A stretch of 64,000 bases of DNA from Bidens hawaiensis (taxonomy: Eukaryota; Streptophyta; Magnoliopsida; Asterales; Asteraceae): the NCBI GenBank assembly GCA_021521415.1, contig JAIQDT010003861.1, positions 186,001-250,000 of the forward strand. Reading direction: 5' to 3'. A program made the translations under genes and the position numbers. Positions 20,629 to 32,271 of this stretch are shown here, one piece after another. How positions within the stretch are numbered: the first letter of the stretch is position 1; every line of letters begins with the position of its first letter. Below the pieces are notes generated by a model. That model was given only the letters and a program-made list of their open reading frames with translations. It made no database searches and had not been told where the DNA came from.

Positions 20629-21487
20629 GGGAAAATTCCCAAAATATCCCCTTAATGGTGAGAGATTTCAAATTTTTCCCCTCAAAATGGTTTTTCCAGA
20701 TTTGTTTATCTTCTAACGCATCACCGACGATGTGTTAGGTAGTCTCGCCGACGAGTTAGCTAACACATATTCAGCGATGTGTTGGGCCTCCAAACACATC
20801 GTCGACGATGCGTTATGCCTCCAAACAAATCGTCGACGACGCGTTGGCCTCCAAACACATCGTCGACGACGCGTTGGCCTCCAAACACATCGTCGACGAT
20901 GCGTTAGCTATCTAAACATAGGGTTAAAAGTGTGTTTAGCCTTTTTTTTGTTTGATATTATTTTATCATAACTAGTTTTACTTATATTGGTTTTCTTTTA
21001 TAACATTTAATATACAAAATTTTATAAAAATTTCGAATGTACCGTTGAGACATGTTTTTTTATCTACATGTTGACATAATTTTTCTAAACCATGTTGAGT
21101 CAAATTTTAATGAACATTCGATATTAATTTAACACCGCTCAGTTTCGAGTAAGTTTATATAGGTCCGTAGATAACAAAAAACATGTCTCAACGGTACATT
21201 CGAAATTATATAAAATTTTATATATTAAATGTTATAAAAGAAAACCATAAATAAGTAAAACTAGTTATGATAATATAATATTATAAAAACAAACAAAAGG
21301 CTAAACACATCTTTAACCCTCTGTTTAGATAGCTAACGCATCGTTGACGATGTGTTTGCTAACTCGTCGGCGGGACTACCTAACACATCTCCGGCGATGC
21401 GTTAAAAGAGAGACAAATCTGAAAAACTATTTTGAGGGGACAAAATTGGAATCTCTCACCATTAAAGGGCTATTTTGGGAATTTCCC
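20629..21487. mobile_element. Foldback Mutator-like MITE, 859 bp
   Basis: Flanked by the 9-bp direct repeat TTTATTTAA (20620-20628 and 21488-21496), the target size of Mutator-like elements. Both ends begin GGGAAA-TTCCCAAAATA, and nearly the whole element is an inverted repeat with arms of roughly 400 bp. The left arm alone has an expansion of a roughly 30-bp unit built on CACATCGTCGACGAYGCGTT (20797-20905). No coding capacity. It inserted into the Sirevirus extra ORF. Confidence 0.9.
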
Positions 21488-22258
21488 TTTATTTAATGGC
21501 ACAAAGTATGAATTTGATCTAATTACTAAGTCTATCTATATTATATATAATATATAAGTGAATGACAAATTAATACGGTAATTTTAAATGCTTTACAAAA
21601 TTTCAAGCATATGATACAATTTTAAAGAAGTACAAAGTAGTCTTTCTAACCTAAAAACTTACTTGCATTCCATACTTTTTCAAAATATTTACAACATTTG
21701 TCCTTAACTTTAATTAACTTTTATAAAATTAATCCTTCATCTTTTATGCATATTTTCTTTATATTTTCTTTTTTAACCCAAATCCCCCCGCGATTTTTAA
21801 ACGGTCATAACTTTTTCGAACATTAATATTGTTTTTTTAAAAAAATTTTACCATAAAAACGAGCATTTAATTCTCTTTAATTTGAGTATGATATTGTCAT
21901 AGTTTTTTTTTTCGGTTAAAAACATCTTACGTATATATGTGTTTGTGGTTCAGTTTTAATGGTTTTAAATTAAACCGTGAGCCAAGCTGTTAGTAACGCT
22001 TTTGTCGCCGAAAATTAAAACCGGACTGTTGAAAATTTAACTCAAGAAAACCAAACCATTAGCAATGGTTAGGTCCCGGTTTCGTTTGTACTTCGATACT
22101 AAATTGAGTTTAAAATATGAATTATTAATCTACCTATACCAATAAATAGTTTAACAGTTTCAAACGGAATAGTGAACGCCCATAAATCTATTACATGATT
22201 ATCAAAGTTTGTATTTACAGCTACATCGCGCGGACATCCGTCTCGTATCTTCGTATAT
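21488..22258. other. AT-rich non-coding sequence
   Basis: The first 40 bases continue the interrupted retroelement ORF. After that I see only AT-rich sequence with no frame, terminal repeat or tandem array. Confidence 0.5.
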
Positions 22259-22451
22259 ATAGTACCACTTTGACAGTTAAAATTAATTCTCAACGATTAA
22301 ACAAATCTATCTTGACAGTTGCTAACCAGTCTAGTATCTTCATAGTTATATTTTATATACGTCTTAATATAGTACCAGTTTGACAGTTAATTAATATAAT
22401 TATCATAATTCTCAACGATTAAACAAATCTATCTTGACAGTTGCTAACCAG
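22259..22451 (+). repeat. Tandem duplication, about 120-bp period
   Basis: CTCAACGATTAAACAAATCT and the following TTGACAGTTGCTAACCAGT occur at 22290-22331 and again at 22410-22451. AGTACCASTTTGACAGTTAA precedes each copy. Confidence 0.85.
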
Positions 22452-24000
22452 TGAATTGGGGAATGGAGTTGATGTCCAGTTAAAGGAAACCTAAGCCAAC
22501 AACACAATTCGAGACATAAATTTCATATTATAAAAAACGTGATCCAAGAAGCCCATGATCCGATGTACCTTTCTAAAACCCCTAGCGTCACTCTCCAAGC
22601 GACATTCCTCGTCTTCGGGATCACCAAATCCCACTTTCACATCTACAAATTATAAATAATATTATGACGAAATCGATGAATTTGCTTCCTGAGTCCCCTT
22701 CATAATCAACCATTGACGTGATGACACAACTTGCGAACACCGACAGCCACCGTGTGATTCGTCACTAGTGCTAAGGTTAAGTGTGCGCGTCCCGTACACA
22801 TTGCCTTCACTGACTCACACCTGCACGTGCATGCATGCCCACCTTTACACTCTTTAACACAAAATCCCCTAATAATATATATCACACGTACCCTTACGTT
22901 AACCTCGTTTTTTAGATGATAAGTTGGTAAATATACAAGTCATGATTCGTATCTTTATGAAATAATATAAAGATTTTAAGCCGAAATCTGAAGTTTCGAA
23001 GATATCTAAGAAGTCAGCATATTAATAAATAACAAAAGTTTCATATCTTTTTCTGAAGATAGCCTCGGTGAATAATATTTGGCAAGTTATCACACATTTC
23101 TTTTTAAACTGGAATAAAACTATAAAAACGTAATACATATCTTTAGTAGTGTATATTCCAAAACTATCACATCTAGACTACTAGTATTTTCAGTTATCTT
23201 TAATGCGCGATTTATTTATTCTTTTGGGATGTTTTAATGCATCAGACCGACATTGATCTATCGGTAGCAAGTTGGTGATTATGCAACCATGCCATCAGTG
23301 TTACGTAGCTTTACATATCATTAATATATATGGCCACGTAATTAACATTCGCCGATAGTCACCTATAGATCATTGTCGTCCTAGTCTTTTGAAAAGTTCT
23401 GAAAGAAATTTTTAAAGTTCCTCGATGACAGGCTACCGGTTATTATCGACATGTAATTTGTCTATTAGATTTTCGTCCATAAAAATCTTTATTTGAACAG
23501 TAAACATATAAAATTAACTTTTAGAGGGTGTAGTGAGTTGGACTTGCTTATGTTCATGGGATGGAAATTTAATATACTTTTCGATTTCTAGATAAGTTTA
23601 ATATGAACAGGCCGGCTATAGGCGCAAAGCAATCACGATTATAGCAACTAGGATCCCAAGTGCAATTTTATGTTGATGTCGGCTAGCCCTTCAACACCAT
23701 TTAGGGATCATATCAGTCATAAGTTAGTAAACTAATGATAATCTTATAATGTAAAATGTTGCCTATAAAATTCATAACTTTATAAATATCATTATGCTCA
23801 ATTATGTAACTTTAAAAATATAGATATGGATATAATTTATTGGTTTTTGGTGAACCGATGGAACAAGAATAAATATTTTAATATAATCATAAAACAAAGC
23901 AATTCATTAATTATGCAACCAAGGCTTATAACCTCTGATGACCAATAGTTTCCACCCAATATAACCATATACTTTCTCTCATTTTATGACAGAAAACACC
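22452..24000. promoter_or_regulatory. Upstream intergenic region of the Dof gene
   Basis: No ORF or transposon recognised. It includes CACGTG (G-box-like) beside CATGCATG (RY-like) near 22824-22838, and an imperfect 22-bp inverted repeat at 23244-23270 with 23360-23388, perhaps a small MITE. A CT-rich tract at 24000-24050 probably marks the transcription start region. Confidence 0.35.
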
Positions 24001-24075
24001 TTTTTACACACTGATTCCTCTCTCTCAGTTTCACACACATTTCTTCTATTAGAACCCTAAATTTACCCTAAGCAC

Positions 24076-24286
24076 ATGTTCATCTCCCTCCATCAACTTC
24101 ACACACCCAAACATATTCATTGTGGTTTGGATGCTGAAGGAAAGTAGAACACAATTAAAGCTTTATGAACCTGAACACTTCACAAAATGGAAAGAGGATG
24201 GAAGCCCACTGTCGAGATATATCCACCGTGTCCTCGTTGCGGTTCATCGAACACCAAGTTTTGCTATTACAACAATTACAGCTTGA
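24076..24286 (+). promoter_or_regulatory. Upstream ORFs in the Dof leader
   Basis: If transcription starts near 24000-24050, two short ORFs precede the main ATG: 24076-24147 (23 codons) and 24131-24286 (51 codons). The second overlaps the Dof start in another frame, so it would be expected to lower initiation at 24187. An unseen intron in the leader would alter this. Confidence 0.35.
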
Positions 24287-24930
24287 CTCAACCAAGGTAC
24301 TTCTGTAAAGGGTGTAGAAGATATTGGACCAAAGGTGGCTCGCTCAGAAACATCCCCATCGGGGGCGGTTGTCGAAAGACCCGACGTGCAAAGTCTGTTC
24401 GTGTATCCGACACCACCAATGGCAACAATATTCTTGTACATAACACGGGTGGATCCGTGGGCTATGTTGAAAGTCATGGGGAAAGCGCGGGTGGATCAAC
24501 AATAATGCCGCGCCCTACACATATTGATCTTCAACAAGTGTACGCTAATTTTCTAAACCAAAGGCCACAAATTGCTAATCAAGAACAAATGCATGATCAA
24601 GTAGTCGATCCAATGTCATCAATTGGGTTTTCGGGCATTCCAAATATGGAGAACATGGAGTTTAACTCGACTGATTACGGGAGTTTTGATAGTTTTATAA
24701 GCGGGTACAATTCGATATTTAATAATCATGAGGGTCATGAAAATCATTACTTTGGCACAAGTGATATAAGCAACTGTGGGTTGCCACCGCTGCCAGGAGA
24801 AGAAATTGGATGGCCGGAGTCGAATATCGAGTGCTCAGAAGACGTTTTAAACCCAAGGACTGGACCAGGTGAATGCTCTGTGAAGTTGTTTGGATTGCCG
24901 TCGGATTCCGATGCAATTTTCAGGCCTTGA
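24187..24930 (+). CDS. Dof-type zinc-finger transcription factor
   Basis: Complete single-exon 247-residue ORF. The Dof domain occupies residues 12-65: Cys15-x2-Cys18-x21-Cys40-x2-Cys43, with the hallmark [20 protein letters not shown], then [15 protein letters not shown]. Dof proteins are plant-specific nuclear factors binding AAAG cores. The basic tail after the finger ([10 protein letters not shown]) may serve as a nuclear signal. The C-terminal half is Asn/Gly/Ser-rich with short acidic and Trp-containing segments (EEIGWPES), typical of variable regulatory tails. The MERGWKP N-terminus suggests the DOF1.2/DOF3.5-like group, from memory. ATG 24187 is the first in frame. No disruption is seen, so this is the best candidate for a working host gene here. 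Confidence 0.95.
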   Translation: MERGWKPTVEIYPPCPRCGSSNTKFCYYNNYSLTQPRYFCKGCRRYWTKGGSLRNIPIGGGCRKTRRAKSVRVSDTTNGNNILVHNTGGSVGYVESHGESAGGSTIMPRPTHIDLQQVYANFLNQRPQIANQEQMHDQVVDPMSSIGFSGIPNMENMEFNSTDYGSFDSFISGYNSIFNNHEGHENHYFGTSDISNCGLPPLPGEEIGWPESNIECSEDVLNPRTGPGECSVKLFGLPSDSDAIFRP

Positions 24931-25551
24931 AAATATTTATTATTTTATGAGGTGTTTTAAAATTTAATTGTCTGTGTTTTATTGTTTTTCATATTTATAT
25001 TGTAATTAATTATATCTGCGTATGGGTTAAAAGAAAAGAACTGAAATTGATATTTAAACTTTTATTTTTTCTAAGTTGATTGTAATGGTTGGGTTTAAAT
25101 GAAAGCCTCGTTTTATATAAGACTTTATTTGGACACTCAGATTCTTTACGTCTCGTATATAGGAATATTAAATCTGACAACTTCAGATTGCTGAGTGTAA
25201 GAGAATGTCGAGGTAGTGATATACGCCACATATAGTTCTAAACGCACTGTATTCTCGAGTAAATGACGTATAAGTCGGACAGGCTGACCTACACGTTGAC
25301 CATTCCCGGGAATATGCGTAGAGAGGAGGGGAAAATGCGATGTATGATCCAGGAATGGCAGGCGTAGAGGTCATCCTATCTTACTCGTACGCCTGGTTCC
25401 CACGAACAAGCAATACGTTGCGTATAGGCTTTTGCGCACCGTATTAGCTTAAAATTTTGTTGTTTCAAAAATCTAATGATATTTAAAGTTTCGAAACGAA
25501 AAATTCTGCGCTCGGTCCATTATCGCCGTTCTAATCATCTACGCACACACC

Positions 25552-25554
<3 letters not shown>
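24931..25554. other. Dof 3' flank
   Basis: AT-rich 3' untranslated/intergenic sequence with TTTATTGTTTTTC and TATTTATATTG stretches that could serve polyadenylation, then unique-looking sequence up to the TA microsatellite. No ORF supported. Confidence 0.4.

Positions 25555-25606
<52 letters not shown>
25555..25606. repeat. (TA)n microsatellite, CACTA insertion site
   Basis: About 26 TA units directly abutting the CACTA terminus at 25607. Confidence 0.95.
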
Positions 25607-25609
<3 letters not shown>

Positions 25610-26830
25610 TATGTGAAAATTGACCTTCCGCCACACGAAAAAAGTGTGACCGCAGGCCTTTAGCCACACACATTTGGTTCAGGTTATATGTGGCCAAAGG
25701 TCGCGACACCGTGGGTATGATATGGCCACACACAGTTTTTAGTGGCCTTATGTGGTAATAAGTGTGGCTAAAGGGTACAGGCATTAGTTGCTGGCCATCA
25801 AGAAACCTCTCCAATAAGTGTGGCTAAACGGTAGAAAATGGCCACATGAGTATTTACTATGAGTGACCATTGCCCGTATATAGCCACATGAATTAATGTT
25901 TCAGCCACATGAATTTTATAATAATGTGGCCAATAGGGTTGTGTTAAGCGTGCATTGTGACCTATACCGTGTGGATATAGCAAAGCAATGGCCACTTAAA
26001 TTTAATAATAGTGTGGCTAATTATATTATATAGGCACTGGATATTACATTAAAAGTGGCTAAATATATTTACTTGCCACTCAAAAACTCCTTCGTAGATT
26101 ATAGTGTGGCCATTGTCTTACCGTTTGTCACACAAAATGTTTTCCTAATATAAAGTGTGGCTATTGTAAAACTTTTCGTCACACATAGTGAAGTATTGTG
26201 TGGCTAATCATAACCTATAGACACTGGAGGTTATTGTAAATGTGGCTAAAAATGTGAACTTGCTAGTCAAAAACTCTTTTATAGTTTGTGGTGTGGCCAT
26301 TGTCTTATCGTTTGTCACACATAATGCTTTTCCTAATTTAAAGTAAGGCTATTATCAAACTTTTCGTCACACATAGTGAGGTACTGTGTGGCTAATAATA
26401 TCATATAGACACCGGAGGTTGTTGTCAATGTGGCTAAAAATGTGAAGTTGCCACTCAAACACTCTTTTGTTGTTTGTGATGTGGCCATTGTCTTTACCGT
26501 TTGTCACACATAATGTTTTTCCTAATTTAAAGTGTGGCTATTGTCAAACTTTTCGTCACACATAGTGAGGTACTGTGTGGCTAATAATATCATATAGACA
26601 CTGGAGGTAGTTGTCAATGTGGCTAAAAATGTAAAGTTGCCACTCAAACACTCTTTTGTTGTTTGTGGTGTGGCCATTGTCTTTACCGTTTGACACACAT
26701 AATACTTTTAAAGTGTGGCTATTACCATACTTTTCGTCACACAAAAATGTTTATGTTGTGGCTAATGGTCATTTATAGACTCTAATTTTTGTAATTTCAG
26801 GTACTTTTGGCCACACCTATTTAATGTGTT
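25607..26830. repeat. CACTA left terminus and subterminal repeats
   Basis: Dense GTGTGGCTAA, GGCCACA and GTCACACA motifs in both orientations, organised in about four units of 185-190 bp (clear starts near 26200, 26385 and 26574). Subterminal repeats of this kind bind TnpA in En/Spm (family knowledge). Confidence 0.85.
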
Positions 26831-27204
26831 TTATGTTGTCAAATTGTGTGTAATTAGGCAATATTTATTTTTATTTTTTGTGCAGTAATATAAAACAGCT
26901 ATAAGCAAGCATGACAAAACAAAATTAGAAACAAATTATATTAACAATAATATTCACTTAAGCAAATGTATATGCAAAATATCTTACAAAATACAAAAAT
27001 AACGACTACCTAAGGCGTCGGTTTTTTGGCACTGCTCCTTGTCTTCTGTTTGGTCACCCTGTCTATCGTTGTGTACTTTTCCTTTGGCTTCTTGCCAGCT
27101 CTGTCTGGTTCTTTTAAGAATGTGATGGTGGTAGCTGGAACAACAGAATATGAAAAACAAATATGTGTAATTAATGTCGTATTTTGTAATTGAATAGAAC
27201 AAAA

Positions 27205-27405
27205 TAGTAAGCCTGCAGACGAACCGAACGTTCGTTTAACTGTTCGTGAACCTTTCGGCTGGAAGTTCGTTTATGTTCATTTATCTTTATTCAATTACGT
27301 TAGTTTAGATTATAAACAAACGAACATAAACGAACATAAGTGTTCATTTTTTAAACTAAATGAAAATGAACATAGATATTTGTTCGATTAAGTTAAAAGG
27401 GAACA
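27205..27405. mobile_element. Small foldback MITE in a TnpA intron
   Basis: GAAGTTCGTTTATGTTCATT and its inverted match (AAACGAACATAAACGAACAT) lie about 50 bp apart within an intron-like gap of the TnpA-like gene. Exact ends are uncertain. Confidence 0.5.
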
Positions 27406-28020
27406 AACCTCCTTGTCACATAAGATTAGGTGTTCTGGCCAAGCAACAAAAGAACCACGTGCGTTGCCAACAGTCACAATTTCACCTGCCTCACAAGGAA
27501 TAATTGCTTGTTCCTTTATGACTTCATCAATACTAACTTTACAGCAACTCTCCGGGATTGCTTTTCCATGCAACTGTTGTGGAACCGGTGACCAATAAAC
27601 TTTACCATTTGCCACCTTGTTACGCTTAACCAGCATGTGAAATTAAAATGGCTTAGTTGAAGTCAATATATAAGTACATACCCATGTTGGGGGGAAATTA
27701 ACAATGTTTCGCGCAGTACATACAATTATTTCAGCATGTGGGGAAGCTTCATCCGTAGATACATCAACTTTTCTTTTACGGCTTCTCTGTTTTACCTAAA
27801 AACCATTCAATGAATCAATCAACAATTAAAGGAAAAACTGAAATTGCCTAATACTTACTGATGGTTTTTTCGAGCCGTTACTATCTAAAGTGTGGTGTAG
27901 TTGTGTTGTTGCTTGGTCAACATTGTTCTCTACAGGCTTCATTGGTAATATAACAGAAATTGGAATTGTTAGGACTTATTAGGTTATAAAATATAAAAAC
28001 TAAAACTGACAAATACTTAC

Positions 28021-28440
28021 TGATGTCGCACTATAGGGATCGACTACCGTTTGGTCAACACTTTTTTCCACAGACTTGGCCTGCAATTCGGTAAATAGAA
28101 AATGAGTACACTCACATTGAAAACGAATTATATAAAAAGTACTGAAATTGTCAAATACTTACTGATGTCGCGATATGGGGAGCGGGTACCGTTTGGTCAA
28201 CACTTTTTTCCACAGACTTGGCCTGCAATTCGGTAATAGAAAATGAGCACACTCACATTGGAAACGAATTATAAAAAGTACTGAAATTGTCAAATAAGTA
28301 CTGATGTAGCGATATGGGGAGCGGGTACCGTTTCGACAACTATTTTATCCGCAGACTTGGGCTACAATTAACTTATGCAAAATCAGCATACTCACATGGA
28401 ATGTTAATTATTAAAACAAATAAATTAAACTGTCAAATGG
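28021..28440 (-). repeat. Tandem exon-plus-intron units, period about 140 bp
   Basis: TGATGTCGCGATATGGGGAG and its flanking splice sites start at 28021, 28161 and 28302. Each unit holds a short in-frame exon (consensus KSVDQTVPAPHIATS) and the adjacent intron. The copies lie inside the TnpA-like gene. Confidence 0.85.
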
Positions 28441-30390
28441 TTACCTGAGAAGCGGATTCTTGTTGCACAACCTCACCTGAGGTTAAGATGTTTCCCAAAG
28501 AACTGGCCTAAAATCAATTTATTAGGTTATGGAAAATGAAAAATCACATGGAAAGTTGTAATAAACAAAGAAACTGTCAGATACTTACTGGTGCTGGCAT
28601 TTTATTTTGCGCCACAACACTAGCACTTTGGTTAGAACCAACCTGGTTGGGAACAGGATTTACCTACGAATTGTGACAAAAATAGTGCCAATTATGTATG
28701 TCGAATGCATTAATAATATGTAGCATACGTCACTTACTTGACTTGCCGACATTTGCGGCAACAATCCTTCGAGATGTCTGAACCTGGCCTCAAATGCTAA
28801 CTGTTCCTTCTCACGGCTTGCTAGGATAGCACTCGTGGATTCAAGTAGAGTCATCAACCTGTTCAACACTTCATCTCTCTGCACCGCCTCATACTCAAGT
28901 TAGGCAATCCGTTGCTTAAACGAGCCTTTTACCCTACTCACACCCCAATATTTACCTGTTGTCAATCCGTACCCAATCCCTTTTAAAAAACTCACCTTTC
29001 TCTTTGCCATGCACTAAGGTGACGGCATCTGTGCACGGTTCAAGTGCCAGGGCTCCGGAGGCGATCTGCTCCTCATGCTGAGCCTGCAAGAAAACAAATA
29101 TTATAATACACTTGTAACACGCTTATGTATCCATATAAAGTGTTGAGACAAGTTATACAGACTCATTTTATTTTACACCAATATAAGGCAATGAATTGAC
29201 TTTAACATGATTTAAAAAGTTTAATACTAAAACATACTAATTTGGTTGCCACGCCTTCGACAACAACATTCTTGTATGCACCATCTTTGTCCTCCCTTCC
29301 TTTCATCCATATTAATGCACGGTCGGGGATCTTATTCGGTCCAATTTCCTTCTTTTTGACCTTGTAAAATATTCAAGAGAAAGCAGCTGACGGTCATGCG
29401 TTAGACACATAACCAACAAATCATTGAACTAGAGAGAAAGCAGCTGACGGTGATTACCAGTTTCTCTCGAAGGTAGGTATAACCCCCTCGTCCCATGTGA
29501 TGATCAAAAACATTCTTTGCTCGAGCTCCCTTTGATGAAGCCGATTTTTTCTTCAACCACACATTATAATCATTTCATTATATTTAAACAAAAAACATAA
29601 ACCATATATAGTCGATCAATCTACGTTTGCAGAGTAGAGGATTTATACCAGAAACAGCTCTGATTGTGTGTACTCAACGAAGCGATCCCAGTCTTCTTGC
29701 CTAATCATCGTCCTGTGTCCCTTGGGTATCGCCTTCAGCTTCAGAGGTTTACCGATGTTCGGCATAATGTATTTGGCATACATTTTTCTTCTGAAATCCC
29801 GAAGAAGGTGTCCGAGCCGATTCATCACAGAAGGCCTGTGAGACGCCTCATTCTCAAAATATTTCTGCATAATATAATACAATAAAGGTAAATTACTTCT
29901 CAAAATATAAAATGCACAAATAAAAATTAAGAATAACCGTTATTTGTTTCCACAGTTTATCTCTAAGCTCCTTTGTGACCTCCCTCCAACTTAAATGTCT
30001 CAAGCCAACTATTTCCCTTACAACATCCCCTAAAAAACTTGCAAACTTTGATCTGTTTTGGCCAGTGAACCTACGCAGATTATCAAATTCCACTGCAAGT
30101 TTGACACCACCAGAGTTTGCATATTGGGTACGCAGCGTAGGTAACCTCATCAACCCCCTTGTAGGTTTTTTCGTAGTAGCAAAACTGTTGAGGGGTTCGA
30201 TAGCCTCCAAACTGTTGAGGGGTTCGATAACCATCGTCCCTATAACCTCGTCTGCTTGACCGTCGTTGTCGTTGGCTTCCTCGCTGGAGTAGCCTTCAGT
30301 GTCGTCTGATTGAGCGTCGCCGTCGTAGTTGGCTTCCTCATCGGAGTATAAAACATGTTATTCTTCGATTCTTTCATTTATAAGCTTCAT

Positions 30391-31044
30391 CTTCGATTGT
30401 TTTTTAATAATTTGGAGTGTAATTTGGAGTATAAATCACTGTCGGCTGATTTGTGGAGTGGAAAATTTTTAATAATTTGGAGTGTAATTTGATTTTTGGA
30501 GTGTTAAATGTAATTTGGAGTTTTTGAATATTTGAAGCCAATATTTTGGAGCTTTTAGAGTTTTGCCTCCCTTTTATTTAAGAACCAATAGATTATTGGC
30601 ATAGTTTTTACGGCAGAGAACCTGTGGCTGAAAATAGACACTTTGACAGAAGATGGTTGGATAAGCGTGTATTGCGTATTAGGATATTTATATATGTTTA
30701 TGTATATTAGCGTGTTACAAGCGTAATAGTGTTTTTTAACAAAGTGTTTTTTGTTTTATTTTTTGATTTAACCATAATTACCATTCATTAAAAGTTTTCA
30801 TACAGAAGGCACCATTACAATACATTCCATGAAACAAAATAAGAGTAAATAACAAAATAGATGATACAAGAAACTATAAAATTAAAGCATTTAAAAGCTA
30901 ACCAACCAACATTCAACACAATAAACTAAAAAGTGTATCAATACAACCATACATATACAAATAACCAACCAAATCACAAATGTTCCAAAATTCACCAAAC
31001 ACGTCTCCAAATATTTCCCAATTGTTCCAAACATCACCAAATCA
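30391..31044. other. Spacer between TnpA-like and B3 genes
   Basis: AT-rich; no ORF. Contains GCGTGTTA (30710-30717) and related GCGTATTA motifs that recur in other spacers of this element. It probably holds the TnpA promoter and the 3' end of the B3 transcript. Confidence 0.45.
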
Positions 31045-32271
31045 CTAATCAACTTTTGAAACTAACAACGTAGCTTCATTGAAGTCATATTCAAATATGC
31101 ACTTATCACCAATCTGTATTTCATTTTCCACCTTGAATTTTTTCCATTTTGGTAAAACCGATATCTGAATTTCAGGTCCGACAGTTCACCATGAAGTCTC
31201 ATTTTTTTTACGACCTTTGGGATTGACCAAAGTGATTGACATTCCATCATAAGCATCAATCTTGGTGGCAATGTGACGCGGAAGACGCTGTGAAAAGCAA
31301 ATTTCAAATATACTTGTAAATAAAAAAGAAATTTAAAAATTCAGTTTACCAATTTCATGGTGACGTTCATGTGGAAGACGATTTTAGAGTCATCATCTTG
31401 CTCATCAAGATGAATTGGGTTTTGGGAGAAACTACCTTGATTTCTTAATTGATAGTTGAGAAACAACTGATTTGGACCAGGAAGGATAAATTCTATGTCA
31501 TCTTCAAGAAAGACATTAGTATAAAATGTCTTATCTGATATGATTTCAAACACAACAAATGAACCACCTTTCAAGTTGGTTTGTTTAAAAACCTCAATCC
31601 ATCCATCCTCTAGCCTACAACCCATTCCATCCCAAAGATATGAAACTTTAAACGTATATCTATCTGGAGCAATAAGCTCGAAAAGCGAATTCATGTGATT
31701 GTCACCAAATTCTTGAATCACATACCACTCAGGGAAATCCTATTAAACATGTTAATTAAAAGACATTTGAAATTGGAAACAATCATTAAAAACATAAATT
31801 AAAACTTACCAAGTAATGGACATGTCGGTTTCTGACTGGAATACATATCATAGTACCGGATTGATCATTTACGTTTCTTTTGAAAGTAAACATATTCAAC
31901 ATAGATCTTGATTTAAGCTCAAAAACAACATATGTTACAGCTTGTATACAACATTCTCTGATTAATTCAGTCCAACCGGTTCCAAAATAAAAGTCATCAA
32001 GTACTTTGATTATAACAACAGAAAACGTTCTACCACTTTGATCATAAATCAAACAACAGCCGGTATTCGATTTCATATCAGCAAACATTGGTTGAACAGC
32101 TTTAGGAATGGGCTATAAGTAACACAAAAAATGTTCTTAGAATGTATATGTTACAAAACTGTAAAATGTTTCATAAAAAAAATTAACCAGATAACATTAA
32201 CATACCATCCTACTCATGGAATCGCTGTCGATATCTACCAGGAACTTAACTCCATTATTGAGACGTGACAT
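31045..32271 (-). pseudogene. B3-domain (REM-like) gene captured in CACTA, four exons
   Basis: Four exons with GT-AG borders: ATG 32271 (MSRLNNGVKFLVDI); 32112-31810 first B3-like domain (FYFGTGWTELIRE, YVVFELKSRSMLNMFTF); 31740-31353 second (DFPEWYVIQEF, EDGWIEVFKQTNLKGGSFVVFE); 31289-31045 third (RLPRHIATKIDAYDG, SITLVNPKGRK, VENEIQIGDKCIFEY). TGA at 31186-31188 (context NETSW, stop, TVG; likely CGA) is the only break seen. B3 domains bind DNA; this would have been a nuclear regulator of the reproductive-meristem type, with three divergent domains. Its near-complete exon set suggests capture of a whole gene, not a fragment. Confidence 0.7.

Larger units (their letters stand above)
27010..30390 (-). 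pseudogene. TnpA-like gene (plant transposase, Ptta/En/Spm family), multi-exon
   Basis: Exons with GT-AG borders read: ATG 30390, a short block, TAA at 30358-30360, then GGVKLAVEFDNLRRF and GLRHLSWREVTKELRDKLW; exon 2 (29866-29652) has KYFENEASHRPSVMNRLGHL and EDWDRFVEYTQSE; exon 3 has SKGARAKNVFDHHMGRGGY; then DRALIWMKGREDKDG; HEEQIASGALALEPCTDA; YWGVSRVKGSFKQRIA; and LFLQMSASQ-type coiled coil ends. Later short exons are amplified in tandem. The C-terminal exon (27388-27636) has ARGSFVAWPEHLI; a basic last exon may end at 27010. A second TAA is at 28900-28902. These motifs are the Transposase_24 signature. TnpA binds subterminal repeats rather than cutting DNA. An alternative start at 30232 would avoid the first stop. 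Confidence 0.8.

Noticed and set aside
26000..26760. Regular 185-190-bp repeats considered as a CRISPR array or satellite
   Set aside because: Repeats are subterminal transposon units in a plant genome, with no spacer architecture and mirrored motifs at the other end.
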